Part shown: positions 12,301 through 27,300 of the stretch, one piece after another
Numbering within the stretch: position 1 is the first letter of the stretch
How the letters are laid out: each line of letters begins with the position of its first letter
Source: Brachypodius melanocephalos
Taxonomy: Eukaryota > Chordata > Aves > Passeriformes > Pycnonotidae
Reading direction: 5' to 3'
Assembly: GCA_013398615.1 (NCBI GenBank)
Contig: VZSR01001479.1
Coordinates: forward strand, 9,678,564-9,742,563
DNA length: 64,000 bases
Made by a program: the position numbers and the translations under genes
Notes under the pieces: generated by a model
Databases searched by the model: none
Told to the model about the DNA's origin: nothing
The model's input: only the letters and a program-made list of their open reading frames with translations

Positions 12301-15300
12301 AGATTATGTTGGTTTAACAACTTCTTGATACAATAGAACAACAGTTGTCAAAATGCCAAAGTAGTAGATGAACACTGGCAGGCCTGAGTACTCCTGCAGG
12401 CTAAATCATCATTAGTGAAGTTTTGGTGGTGTTTTTATCAAAGGATGTGGTTCCCTACAGCAGCCTGTCACCTCTGGGTGATGCGTGGGCATGAGCTCAC
12501 TGTAGTGCCTTGAAGAGCAGTAACACCTCTGAGTGATGCTTTTTTAAGCTCTTGTCCTTAGGGCACACCTTTTCTTTCTTGTTGGTTTTTTTTGTTGTTG
12601 TTTTTTTTGTTTGTTTGATTGTTTTTTTCATAAAGCTTTTTAATTTACTGAAATGGAAAGAATGTTACTGTCTGCAAAGAAGAATTTGGCTTTAAGAGCC
12701 TCACTTTTATTTAACACAGGCCTGGAGATAGCTGTAGGATAAATGATTTCACCAATATTAGTCTCAAGTAAGGAATTGTGTCTAGGGACTAATTTTTCTG
12801 TTGTTACTCACAAATACTTGGTGTGCCTTTGGTCCTTTGGATATGTAGCATCTAGTAAGGAGCACCACTGGCAGACAGGGAGGGATACTAGCATGTTATC
12901 TTTATTTCTTGGGCTGCTTGCTTTTGTGTTCGCTTCAAAGTGCGTGAGAAAGATGCCAAGCAGAAGATGCTTGAATGATCATCTGACCACCAGAGAAATG
13001 TCACAGTCCTTCATATTCTTTTTTGATAGTGGTAAATGGAAGAGTACTGTCTTACATGACTTCAGGTTCAGTGAGCTTGCATCAGTTGTGATATGACTTC
13101 ATAACACAGGGAAATGGCAGCCTAGCTGACGGCTGGGAGCATGTCAGAGACACTGGATTTTCCAGTTTTGGAGATCTACTTCTTACCCCTCTCAAAAACT
13201 ACATGTAGGAGAGATAGAGGAAAAAGACCTTGTGAGAAAAGAAGCTTTTCTCTTCTGTTGTTTACTTTGTTGGTAGTAATTCTCCTATTTTAAATCTCAA
13301 AGGACTGAACAGGTAAAGTAGCTGCCTTCATTGTCCTGTAAGAAGTGATGGTCAAGTGAATCGATGGGCCAGCCTCTGTTTTTGCCTTTGCACTGTGCTG
13401 CTTGACTGGGACAAGCAGCAGGATTTGATTAAATTCTCAGGGTACATGTGGCTGCCCTACCATGGCTAATATTGTAAAATTGTATATTACATAACAAAAA
13501 GGCAGCTATTTAGTCCTACTCTCAAGGGAGAAGCATAGCACCTGTGCTGCTTTATAAAGGACCTTATTCTATTTGTTTGCTAGTTTTATTTCTGTGGTAA
13601 GAGTGGCAAAAATGTGACCAGTATATACATAATTCATAATTCTCTGTACGTGATAATTCACTCATTTTTAAAATTTATTCTTACTTTTCAGGTTGTCCGT
13701 CAGATGATGTGGCTGATGGATCATATTTTTAAGTATACCAACTTTGGCATTGTGTCTCTAATCCATGGAGACTTCTTTATAAGACAGGTAAATGCAAACA
13801 CATAATAGTGCTTTGATTTATCCTTATATGTTATGGGACTTCCTTACCACTGATTGGTTTGGATGATGAAATAGCTATGCAGTAAAGTGTATATTTGGGA
13901 AGGTCTTTGTTATGAAGCGACTTTATTTTCCAAGCTATTTTTATTATTTGCATAGACACAAATGATGATGGAATCCGGTTGTGAAGAAGGGAGCCTATAA
14001 TGAGAGGTGTACAAGCAAAATACACGGGCAATCCTTTTCATCTCTGTTTCTGAGCACACCTCTCATCTTTCTTTAGTGACCTTGAAATGCAGAGAGTCTG
14101 TCTGGTTAGGTCACTGTTCTGGCTGCAGAGTTTCAAGTGAGGAAAGGCAGGACCATCCCTTTTGATGGTGACATAGTAGTGGATCAATTTAAGGTGGCAG
14201 TGGACCTGTGTAAATAGTAATTAATTGATTCTTGAAGGTTAATTATTATTTGAGCATTAGGAAAGAATGTCTGTTGAGCTCAGCATCTCAAATATTAATG
14301 AGTGAGACCCTCAGATGTTTTTCATAGAGTTTGGGTCGGGTTTTTTGTTGTTTGGTGGCTGTTGATCCAACTGCACTCTCAAAGTAGAGACTCAGGAGGC
14401 CGATGAAAAGCATGAGCCTGTTTCCAGTTATGTGAACTCCAGTATCCATCATAGATGTTTCTTTCCTCCACTTATCCCTTTGTCTGGACATAAAATGTGT
14501 GGAGAGACAGAGAGAATAAATTTTCACACTGCAGAGAAAAAGTTAATTTACTCAGAATTAAATAAAGAAACACCTAATCACAGCAACACTAGAAACATAG
14601 TTAGAAAACCTCAGGCAAAATTAGATGAAACAAAGGTCTCTAGAGGCACACAGCTGTGAATTGTGGGAGGATGGATGGAAGGAACAGGGTTGGATGCTTT
14701 GTAAAATTTAAATCTGTTCCAGTAGGTAGAATTTACAATATACATGTTTTGAGGTACACAGGGCTGTCACCTTGAAGGTTATGATTTCTGACTGTGGGGG
14801 TGCAAGTCCAATCACAAAACCAAACCATCACTGAGCTGCAAAAACTAAAGCTTTTTCTTATTTTTGTGAAGTGGCTGACATAGACAAGATCACAGATACA
14901 GTGATGTCATTGTGAGTCTAAAGATACTCCAATTGAAAATAAATTGTTTCTATGCTGTTAGCCTTTGGGTATGGCAAAATACTTCATGTGAGTGAGTAAT
15001 GGTCCTTTGCCTAACTCTAGAAAGGCTATAGTAGTATTTGGATGGTTATTGTTCACTGCTCTTTTCTTAAATACTGTGCTATCCTGGAGTCCTGTGGTCT
15101 GGTAAGAAAGAACTGGCTCAACTGAGAACTTTTATATTGAGTTATAATTGTGGTAATATGAGCAAGCAGAGCCTTTTCCTTCCCTCTGATGTGGTAAGTT
15201 GGAATTACTTGCAATGGTGAGACTTAAACGTGAGAGAAGCACTTTCACAAAACTCACCTTTACTAAAATACTGTCTTTCGTTCAACCCCACTCTTTCCCT

Positions 15301-18300
15301 CTTCCTTCCTGTGACCAAAAAAACCCAACTAACCACCAAACAGTGCAATGTTTGTGGCATTTTTGTTGACATTTCAGAGGATTAAAATCACCTCTGCTGA
15401 GGAGAACTTTAATTTTGCCCTCTTGTGTCTTTTGAGTGATTTGACAAACTCACTTTGGAGCACTCGAAAATGCTAATTAATGTAAAGAGATTCCTCTGAA
15501 AATCTGGGTAGCTTGGTGCATGCAGAGATGGGAAGAGGAGAGATTGTTCCTGAAGATATTTCTGCAGTAATTAAGGATGTATCTTACTGTTCTTAAGTGA
15601 AGAAGTTGTCCTAATGCACCAAAGAGGAGAAATGAGTGAGTCAGTGGAGCAGTGCAGATCTGAGTGAGATATGTGATTCTGCTGTGGTAACCCAGGGCTG
15701 TAGGCCTCCAGTAGGTATTCCGAGGAGAACATTGCTTTTTACTGTCTCAGGGGCTTATTTTCATCTCTGAAAGGAGAGAAACCATAGAAATGCAATAATT
15801 ATGTCTGGTCTGATCTCTTTTAAGCCATCGTTTTGTTTAGATAATGTTTTCTCCTTGCAGGGGAAAGCACACCGTGACCAGCAGCTTGTGTTACTCAAAG
15901 ATCATCTAGAAAAATATTACTGGAGCCGCAATCGGAAATGGATTGTTTTATTTCCAGAGGGTGGCTTTCTTAGGAAAAGAAGAGAAACGAGCCAGGCATT
16001 TGCCAAGAAAAACAATTTGCCTTTTCTTAAACACGTCACCCTGCCAAGACTTGGGGCAACACAAGTCATTCTGAAAACGCTTGTAGCGCCACAAGAAAAT
16101 GGAACTCCATCAGGTGGAGATGGTGTGAGAAAAGGTAAAGATCACTTCACTAAATGGGTATAGAGCGAATCGAATATCAAAGATCTGAGTTAAGAAAAAC
16201 ATTGTGTAGAACTGGCCTCTTCAAATATCAAATACAGTTATAATGTATATTATATCAATGCTTTCATAATTAGTTTTAATTCTGCTAACTTCATTTTTGT
16301 TGTTGAGACAAAAAAAATCCACCCTAGTTTTAATTTGATTTAGTCTGTGGTGTGGCTGCATCAGTGTTTGGCTTGGCTCACATGATGGGTGAAGCAGATA
16401 CTGCAGTAGGCACCCAGAGTGAGCAAGAAGGTGATCTACTCCTTAGGCAAGACTGATGGTTTGCACTGGTCCGTGACAGCATGGAACTATAGTAAAAGCA
16501 TTTCTGGAATATGCTAGCTGTGTTCGTATTTTCACTCCAGGCTTTAAAAGTTTCTTTGCATCCACTGCTGTATGCTTTATTCCTCTTCTTGAACTATTTT
16601 CCACTGAGTTTGAGTTCTTCTGTTCTGTACAGATCTTTGTGTTGCCTGTCCCCATTGTTGCTGGAGTTAACTGTCACTGATCACTAGATTTCAAGGATTG
16701 TTTTGGCTGTCTTGTCAGAAGAGTTATGAGAGAATAAGAATATTCCTGCAGCATTATTGTTTTGGGATGCCTGGGCTATAGGGGAGGGTATAGCTGGGAT
16801 ATAAATATTGCCTGTAGTTACGGGACATGGTGCTTTAGTCTCTCAGTTTTTAAAATCAACTTCCTGGCATGTTCAAGAGCAGGGTTAGATCTTTCTTAAC
16901 TTCTTTGTGGATTTCTGTTACTTATTATAGAAACAATGGATTGGGGGGGTTGTGGTAGTTTCGTATTGATGGGTGGTGCTGGTGTTCCCACAGCCAAATT
17001 TTGATAATGATTTAGCAATTTGAAACAAAGATCCTTACTAATAAAGCCAAGTATGCAGAGGACTTTGGATTATTTTCTGTCTGAAGTTCAAATCTCAGGG
17101 TTAGCAAGAACCCTTGTACAGAAATTGTTTCCAGATTTTTAGTTTTGAAGTTATTCTTCTCAACATAGGAAATAAGTTGAAATGATGTTTTTGCAGAAGT
17201 GAAGGCTGGATTTAAAATGAGCTGAAAAATCAAGCTGTGGAAAGCATCAGAGTGTTTCCTGTCAGGCTACATTCAGAAAAGAAAGACTGAAGAAGGCTCT
17301 TGTCATAAAACATTTTAGGTTTAAAAGAGAGAAACTGAATACCCCAGTCCTTGTTAAAAAGTTTGGGTTTTTCTGAGGAGTTTGGCCTGTTCCTGATCTA
17401 TTTCTTGCTGTCTCAAAAAGATATGGAGAGTAAGAAGTTGCCCAAATTAATTATAAGTTGTCTGGTTCTGGAGGGAGACCAAAAGTGCTTGTCAAATACC
17501 CATTTTTTATTTTCCTATTCTTAGGTTGCTATCAGCTTAGCTGAACATTAAACCCGGCTTTCTTTCTTTTTTTTTTTTTCCCTCTTTGAGTGGCATCATT
17601 CAAACTCTAGAGAAATGAGCATTCAATAGTCATTGACCTAACTGGGTACTAAAATAAAGGAATTCTCTCAGAAATAAAGTGGAACCATATTGTCCATCCT
17701 ACTCAAGGAAAGATAATTGGGTAAAAATAGGAATGAAATGTGTGGGTTTAGCTGTCACTCTTTCATAGTAATGGACTTAAAAATGTACTAGAAACAATGA
17801 GACAGAAAAGTGAAAGTAAATCTTATATGCTTGGAAAAAGTAGTATTTGATACATAGTGACACTGAGGTATTTTGTCCTCTATTTTAAGTTCACAAAAAT
17901 GTTTCTAGCATTGTAGAACTTCCCTTTCAGAGATGTATGAAATATTAGTTCTTGATTTGTATCTTGTATAAAAGATTCTTCCTCTAATCTGTTGCTTTCT
18001 GAACGCTTTTATTGGTCTCTTGCCGTTGTCAGAAAACGTTTGTTCAGTTGAATGAAGTATAGGTGTATAAATTGCTATGGTTATATTATGAAGTTAGAAG
18101 TCTAACAAAGTTAGTGAATAGCTTTACTTTTCATCTCTTCTATCTTTTCCCTTTCTTTTAATCACATGAAAAACCCATGTCAGTGAAATCAAGCTTCCCT
18201 CCTGTTCAGGTGACCATTGTTGAGCTGTGGGTGCTGGAGCCAGCTGTAGTGCATAGAGTAAAGGTTTTGCCAGTGGCTTGCACAGAGACTGCCTAGAAAC

Positions 18301-21300
18301 CTTGTGTACATTAGAACTCTGCTCTGTTGCTTGGAAAGTGGTTTCTTTATCAGAAGCATCACATTTGAACTTCATGGTTTGCTGGACACATTTTTCATCA
18401 GCACTTCTTGTGCTCTGTACTATCTTAACACTGTTCCTGGAGTCCTGGGTTGCCAAATTATTCAGCTTACTATAATAAGCTTTCTACTCCATTATTTTTT
18501 ATTCTGCCTGTCTTTTTGTTTCCACCAAGCTTTATTGATGCTTATGGGAATTCACCTTCCTCTCCCACATGGTTTTAGTTAAATTGGTTTATAGATTAAG
18601 AGCTCTTCTCATCAAAAATTATGTCTCCTTCCTGTTGAGTTTCCTGGGTAGCTATTTTAATGTTGAGTCATGATACACAGTTCTGTTCTTGACTGCTGTC
18701 ATTTTATTAGTACTTAATTCATTTTAATGATCCTTGGAGCTTTTATACCATTGTAAATTTGATACCATTCTGCTTTCTCAGCTGGAGTGATGTGTAAAAC
18801 TGGGTGAAAGAAGAAAAGATGACCAAGGCAACTGTAATAAAAGATGGTTCATTCTTAATATGCTGCTATCACAGTTTGACACAAACCACATCAGATACAG
18901 TTGTTTGATTGTGTCACACCCCAGCTCCTCAGCCCAGCTGGCTTTCGTATGTCACATGTCACTGAAGCTGTGGCCTTCAAGTTGTAGTTCAAGAATTGGG
19001 CTAATTGTAGCTCACTGCTACATCATCTGTTCTGCTGTAAGGTCTCTAATCTGATTTATGGCATCCCTTTGGTAGAGGTGGGTTTATGTTGGCAAGTGCA
19101 AGGTTCGGTAACCTCCCCAAAAATTCATTAGTCTTAATTATGGTACTAGTATTCTTAATATCCAATCCGCTTTTCATTTGATTTTTATACTAGTAATGAA
19201 CGTTCCACAGTTTAGTAGCTGATTCTTCCTCTATAAAGTGACAGGAATAACAAATGTTCCTGAACTAGATGATTAATACTTGATAATTCTTGTACTTTAA
19301 CTGATCAATTCTTTATCAGTGGCTTTTCCAGGACAAGCAGTCTCTGTTGTCTTAATTTTTTCCTCTGAACAATTTTCTTTCATATTTAAAAACCCAAGTA
19401 CCAGCCTTCATCGGAGTGAATTTTAACTTATTGCTGGTAAATACTAAATTAAGTTACTGAAATGCTTGTTGCTTTTGTTGCCTTTTGAAACTCGTGTTTA
19501 ATTTAACAAAATTATGTAATTGTATTCCTAAATTAATAGAAGGATGGAGAAACATAGGAAAGGTAGTACAATCATTTGACAGCATGACCACTGTTGAAGC
19601 TAAATAATGCAGAGAATGTAGCTAAGTGGTGTCTGTCCCTGAAAAGAGAGTTTAAGGGACTTCTGGTGTCTGATGAAAGCCTCCAGATGGGCCAGCACTG
19701 CTGTTAGCCACCTGCATTCCAGAAGAAGGTTTTAGTGCAGAAAAGAAATATGGACAGTATAAAAATACTTGATGAATAGCCATCATCACCCTAACCCTGT
19801 AGTGACCAGGTGTGTATTTGCAGGGGTATTTTACAGTTTTTTGAATTTTTTTAGCACAACGCTTAGTCTTCAACATGGTTCAATTGATAAAAATTGATTT
19901 TGTGAGTTTTAGAACTATCAAAATGTTCTAAATGCCAAAAGCTGACAATTCAAAGGAGTTTGGAGCTATTGTTCTTCAAAGATGTACATTCCAGAGCTTA
20001 TTTTTGATCAAACTTGCTCAAGTGTGTTTTTTTAAATTCTGTTTTATTTTACCATGCACCAGTTTCTTGTCTGGTAAGAGGTTGCTATAAGCTTAGTTAG
20101 AGCCATACTGAAGTCTTACCTTGCTGTTTTCAAATGCAGCAGAGTACATTCAGTTCTGATGCTGTTTCTCAGAGAAATTCAATTTTCACTTCTGCTGGGT
20201 TGTACATTGAACTTCATAATTGATTTTTTTTAAAATCAAACTTTTTGATTCATTCTTATAAGGAATATGACTTGAATAACGTGTGAGAAAGCTTTTGATG
20301 GTTGTTTTTTCTTCCCCTTGGAAAAAGGCTTCTTGTTTTGTTCCAGGTGATTTGTTGCATCAAGATCTTGGAATGATGAGTAAGATGTTCAGTCTGAGAG
20401 TTAATCATTGGAGAAAAAAGTTAATTCTGGCGTCAGTGATCCGGTTAATCACACAAGGACAAGTAGAGAACAAGGGACAAGTTACAAGAACGGATTGCTG
20501 TGCAGGGAGAGCCAGCAGCCTCTTTGGCTGCATTCAAAGTGGTGCAAGTGTTCAGGAAACCACACCTGGATACTCCTGGCAAATCCTTTCTTTCTCAAGT
20601 GCAAGCTGCAGCCCTCAGGCCCACACCTGGCTGGTGCGTTCTTTCCCAGTCTCTGAGTCCAGTCTGGCAGTGTGGTACCATCCAGAGCTCAGCTGGAGGC
20701 AAGCTTTCCTGCTGAGATCTGTCTGTGATTTGTTCTTTTTCTCAGTGGCAAACACTGACGGTCTGCTGGTGGGTTTGAGGGGTTCTGTCCATCCTCTGAT
20801 CTGGTTGGTGTTCAGCATGAGTTGACCCCAGGAAATAGCAACTCCAGGGATGACAAAGAGGGGGAATGAAGAGGTCTGAACCCCCATCAGTTTGTGATTG
20901 TAGACTGTAAAGCATCTGCTGTGAAAGGGCTTCAGAGGATGACAGCTGGAGTGCCTTGAAGACTCGGATGATGAGTTGCTTCTCAAGTAAATAGGGAGCA
21001 ACTTAATATCAATGAATCCACAGTGAAGACAAAAGTTGTGAAGATTTGCCTCTGCTGATGGTTTGGAAAAGAACTCAAAACCCCAAACACCAAACGACTT
21101 AGGAAGGTGTTTAAATTTTATTTTTGTTTGTCTAGGCCAGAAGGCTGCTGTTCCATGTGATTGTTCAGTTTTGTCTTAGCACTCACAAGGCAAGCATGTA
21201 CCATTCACACTAAGGTGCCTCATTGCTGCGTGGTTTGGATGCTGTTGTGCAGGGCAGGTGCCTGTGGGCATGTTCAGAAGGTTTATGTGCTATTTAAAAA

Positions 21301-24300
21301 GAATTCAGTTAACATTTTCAAGCAGTTTCAGAAATCCCTATCTTCCACCTGTGCTGGAAGTGGCAAGCAGACTGACACCACAGAAGAAAAGCCAGTGCTT
21401 GGGGAGATCAGCTAAAGTACAGCCTCTGCAGCAGCTTCTGCTGTTGAAGTCTCTGACAGTCAGGCTGCTCAGTCTTTCAGCAAGTACTAGAAGTGAAAGA
21501 TAAGAGTGTCTTTTAGTGGTGGGTAGAAAGTTGGAAGAGTTTGGCTGTCAGAAAGATGTGGCTGAGTTGGCCAAGCCAAGCAGGGCGGGAGGGGTTCTTG
21601 AGCACAGGTATATGCAGCTCCCTGATTTCTCAGGTATAAATGCCAGACCTGAGATTCACACCGTGTTGTAACTAATGCATCAGTCTTTGGTTTGAGCTCC
21701 TGTTAATGTGCTTCATTTAAAGAATAATAGGGTTTGTTCTTGGTCAAAGGTCTGCTTACACCTGAAAGCAGCATCCTTTGTGTTTTGTGCAGTTGTCTGT
21801 TTCTTCTCCAGTTTCAGCATCTGTCAGAGCTCCCTGGCTTTAAAATAAATTTGCTTATGAGCAGGTTGCAACACAATACTACCCGCCCCTCCCCCCCAAA
21901 AAGATAGCAAGATGTATTTCAAAATTAATTTTCCTAAATCCCTGGTGATGTAGGTATTTTGGCAGTCAGATATCTTGGATGATTATGTAAGACTTATTTT
22001 AAACCAGAGCATGCACAAATACTGTGATTTGAGAGCACGTGGAGGTAGCTGCACTAGCACCTGCTTGCTCTGAAAGGAGGGCTGTAGAGGATAATGTGAC
22101 TGTCAGAATTATTTTTTTCCTGGCCTGGGGTTTATGGTGGGCTGTCTGTATTGTTTTCCCCACTCTGCCCTGAAAAGGGTTGGAGGTGAGTTTGGAGCTG
22201 GACTTAGGAATCCAGTGCTGCAGCAGCTCTCTCCACAAAAGCAGAAGGTAGGAAATCAGCACAGCAGAGAACTGCAGGAGTTTTCCCTTAATCAAGTGCA
22301 AACCATTATCCACTGAAAGAACAGCTTTAAATACAGCTAAATATTGAATACATTATTTTGAAACACTTTACTGTAAATAATAAGAAAATGTGCCCATAAT
22401 TCATCTGGCACTTTTTAATTGCAATTAATGGTCTTTGTTGCTTACTCACTTAGGCCATTTAACTTTGGCAATTTACTTGTTTTTATCCATTCTTGCTTTA
22501 CATCTGGGAAAATAATAACTTGAATGACTTTGTTTCAAAATCTATTTCTAAATTAATACTTCTGTTGATTTAATATTAATTTCATATTGGCTCTTCTCTG
22601 ATTCATTGCTACTTTTAAAATGAAGCACTCTATAGTTAGTGCTTTTCTTAAGAGAGACTTGACAAGCACTCTGTCATTATGCTGGCAAGCCTGCAGCCTC
22701 CAGTTCTCATTTCATGTGTCTGTTAGGGGTTTAAAATACAGAATTTCCAGAAGGTAACACTGAATATTTCAGCTTCACCTATGCAGCTTGCCTTGGGTCA
22801 AGTTTTGGAATAGCGTGCTAAGAACTCATAATCTAAATTTTAGGAAATGCTGTCTAGCCCTGTTGAAGTAGTGCATTTGTAACAAAGCAGTACAACTCCA
22901 CTGATGAGCAGACACCAAGAAAACACTGTCTGCTTGTTAAAATAATTGATAGATACATGTGATAGCATTGCTGTAATTTTCTTTTCACACTTAACTAAAT
23001 TAAATGAAATTAAATGCAGGTAGAAACTCGCACGCCAGTCCTAGCATGTTCATTCTAGCTGGAGTCACTAACTGTGGCTTTCAGGGTGCTGCTCAGACTG
23101 AGTGCTGCAGATTTCTTGAGGTGTGTGGTAGATCTTCTGTAAAATTAGAGTGGCCACTCTGGGCAGGGCCACACATCTGTCTAGCCCAATGTCTTGCCCA
23201 TGGCTCCAGGTGGATTACAGAGGAAGAGTGTGAACACAGCAAACAAGCATCATACTTCTCCCACATACTCTCCAAGCTTCTGACAGTTTCCTGTGTGGTG
23301 GGTTTCCCACGCCAGGTGGGGGTTTCTGCCTGGTTAGTTAACCCTCCATGTACATACTCAGTTTCCTCTTGATCCCACCTCTTGGCATCCTTGACATCCT
23401 TCAGCAAGAGATTGGGTTTTTTCCCCTTTCTGCACAAAGAATCATATTTCTGTTTGCTATGAAAACTTTTCCTCTTGGCTGAATTGTGAGTGTCTGTTCT
23501 TGTATTGGGAAGGATGGTGAACAGTCAATCCCTGTACACGTTCTCGGTGCTGACAGTGTTCTTGTCAGCCTCTGTTACATTTCTTTCGTAGCTTTCTCAG
23601 CTGCAGGCTTGAAGAGTACTGTACTTTGTACTAAAAGCTAACACTACTTACATGCTCTTGCCCATGGGTGGCTGTTTCTGATAGTCAGCTTTTTAAATCC
23701 TTAAAGATCCTGCCTGATGTGGTGTGAGCATATTGTTGTACTGGTGTCTCAAGCAGTAAGTGAGCATTACTCTGCTGGCCTGGGCATAATGTGACCTCAA
23801 ACACAACACGGCTCCAGAAGAGAGAGAAAATTGACAGGCTGAACTCAAAGTGCCATCTTGGCAATGTGCCTTTCCTTCTTGGATTGCTCTACAGATCTGC
23901 TGCTCTCCCTCTTAGCAAAACTGCAAATTGAAGACATGCCAGAGAGGGGTCATGGCTAGGTTGATTGGTGACCTGGACTGTTGCTGGTTGTGACCTATAT
24001 TCAGATTTTATGGGTTATTCTGTAGTCATGGGATATTCGGAGTTGGAAGGGACCTACAGATTTGATTCTTGACTCAGTATCAAATATTTTCACCTCCTTT
24101 GGTCCTTTTCTCAGTTTCTAAGTGAGCTGAGCAGCACATGAACATGCACTGGTGTCAGTCTCTCCTGGAACCTTGTGGGTGCAGCATCTTCCCCACTGTG
24201 AAAACTGACCAGCTTCTGTTCCTTGCTTTCTTCCCCTGAGTATACCCTGAGAGAGGTGTTTTTCCTCTTCATCCTACAACTCACATTTTTAAGAATCTTT

Positions 24301-27300
24301 GAGGGATCTGCATGGCTGCTGCTCCATCAGTGATCTTTTAGAAAGGCCCAGGTGTAAATGTGCTTGAAGCGCAGACCAAGAAGCTTGGATGTTTATTTTG
24401 GGATTTTTCCTTTTGGTGAATGGGGGGAGCATCTGATCTTGAGGCCAAGATGTCCTTGTGACTCTACTCAAACCTGGTGAGTGAACTTGTTCTATTCTGT
24501 GTACCATAGTATCTAAGAACAACAGAAATATAATCTATGTCTAGCTGAAGTTTGTAAGAGTATTTCTGTGCTCTGTAATGAAATCTGGACTTGATTTTTG
24601 ATGATCTTATTTGTGCCTCTTACCTCATGTAGTAATATAAAAATGGAATAACTCTCAAATAAGTGATATGGAGTTTTCTTTTTGTTCTTAGTGAGCAAAT
24701 CCAAAGGCCTCCAGTGGGTGATAGATACAACCATTGCATATCCCAAAGCTGAACCTATAGACATCCAAACCTGGATTCTTGGCTACCGACAACCAACAGT
24801 GACACATGTACATTACAGGTAGGAAATGAACCTGCTCCTCCTACACTGAGCTCTAGTATTCACAAATCACTTGTGTCATTTCAGGACAGGGGAAATCAGT
24901 ACCAGTGGGAGTCGGTTTTTTGTGTCTCACACAGGTGGGCAATTCATATGATTTAAACACATCTTTTTTTTAAAAGTTCAGTGACTATTCTGTATCTTAG
25001 GACAGACATTTAAGTTTTGGACTAATATCCCATGGCTGAATAGAGTTGGGGGAATATATCTGAAGGTCATCTTTTTTAATGTTAAGGTGCTGGTAAACCC
25101 AACTTGAAATTTTTTAGTTTCGTTCTTTAGTAATGACAATTGATTAAAAATCACTGTTGTTAAATAAACAGATTTCCTAATAATATATTATATTTAACTT
25201 TCTGACAAAGAAATGCCAGTTTTTTTCCCCTCAAAGAATACTTTAAATAGTTGAGCAAAGCAACTGGAAAAAGCAGCTGGAAAAAGTTGCAATTCTGATT
25301 GACAGCTAGGATGGCAGACTATTAAACCTTTTCTCCCCTGCAGTTCTTTGTCTCAAGACCTAAACTGATGGAGAGAGAAATTGCATTTTGCTTTTAGTTT
25401 ACAGTGAATTGCAAGTCTGAAATCTCCAGGAGTATTTTAACACTTTTCCTATACTAAAGAAGTTGTTGCATTTTATCCCAAAATCACATTATTTTGTCTT
25501 ATGCCCTCTTGATGATTTGGAGAGCTTCTATACTTCTACAGAAAGCTTTCAAGTATCCTTGTGTGGATCCCCTGGGTGGCAGTTTTAGTGGGAATGACCT
25601 TCTCCATCATCACTGCTGTGTCAGTGTTGTCTGATGCAGAGTACAGGCTGCTTGCTGGAGCTCCTTTCCACAGCCATGTTTAAATCTGTCTGTCCTTTTT
25701 ATAGAAAGCTGCCTTCCAAGTTGCCCTGAAGGTGAACATACTTCCACCCTATTTTATATAAGACAGCATTATATCTACTGTGTATTCAGGTCACCTTGGT
25801 GCTCTCTCAGATCTCTGGGATAATTGCAAATTGAATGTATTTAGAATTCTTCTGAAAAGTATTTCCAAAAATACTTCCTTTAAAAACAACAGTAGGTTAA
25901 CATAAGTTGAATTCATTTCCTGCTTCTAAATGTATATTTAGATGTGGTTTGATCACAAGCATAAATATGATGTAACCTTTTTTGCATTGAACTTGAATGT
26001 TTAAGTTCTTGTAGTACTAAAATTCTAAGAAAAACATTTGAAATCATTTATTTTTGGGTGTAAGTTTGTTATTTTCTTCCAGAGAGTCTAAGTCACTGGT
26101 TTAGACAGGGAGAAGCTTCTCTATTTGACTACTTTATGTATGTTTTTAATAACCTTTATTTGTTGTGGCTGGCCCTGTAGAAACAATTGAAATGCGTCTC
26201 AAATAGAAAGTCACGCAGCAGCTCGCCCCAGCCGAGCACAGGCTGTGATGGCTCTGAAATGAGGCCAGAGGGTCTTGGGTTTGGCTGGAGCTTGCCTGAC
26301 TTCCAGTCCTGGCAGTTCTTGAGGCACATGGCCCCTGCACTGTGAGATGGGTGCAGGTTGGCACGTGGAAGTCTTCTGAACAATTTTCTTTAAATGTACG
26401 TCAAGTCTGTCTGCATTGGTATTGTACCTCACTTTCCCTGCATTTAGTGCAATAAAATCTTGCTAGTTTTTTTGGAATTTGGCATGTCTTGGGAGATAAG
26501 ATTTGAAATAAATTGTAAGGGTAATTTTTAAATAACTGGGAAGAGAGCACAACAGCTTCTCATGTCATTTCTTTTAACTGAGGGTAATAAAAAGCACCTC
26601 TTTGGAAAAAGCAGATAGTTTTGTCCAGATGTCATCTGTGTTGTATGAAAGAAGAATCAAGATTTAAACATGCTTATTCTCTTTTAGAGTAGTCCAGAGC
26701 AGGGTATTGATGTATGACAGCACTGGGGAAAAAAGGAGCATTTTCTGTGCCACTCAAACTGGAGCAGAAGAAACTGCAGAGCTGCTTTTGTTCTGGTGGC
26801 TCAGTCAGTCCCTTCTGCTGTGCCCCTTGATCACCACCTGTCCCTTTCTGCCTTACAGACTTTGAAATCTGGTGATTTCCTTTTCTCATGGCCTGGGCCT
26901 TTGCTGCAGGATTATTTCTTTTTCATCCTGCTCAGGGAGCAACAGAAGAGAACGCAGCAAGGAGCCTTATGTTACAATTTTTACGTGCTTTTCTAGCTGG
27001 GGAAAATGGCAGAGAAGGCTTGGTTTAATCCAGTAATCCTTTTTTTGAAAGCTCAGTTTTGATAATGAGTTGAACCTTGCTTTTCAAACTTCAGTTTTCA
27101 GTACAAATGACACAATTTTCAGAAGTTCATAATTAGGCTACACTGTGGCCTGATTTTCCTCAGAATGTCAAAAGAAACTTCCCTAGAAAAAAGAACAATT
27201 ACAAAGTTTGAATCGACAAACACAAGGTGTGAGAACTTTTTGACCCTGACTGGCTTGTCTCAGAACTTAATGGAAAGTGCTGCAAAACTCAGTTTGCTCT

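Noticed and set aside
20283..20825. Open frame of 180 codons on the plus strand in an LPGAT1 intron
   Set aside because: No recognisable domain, several overlapping frames on both strands of the same stretch, and a composition like the intron. Most likely chance.
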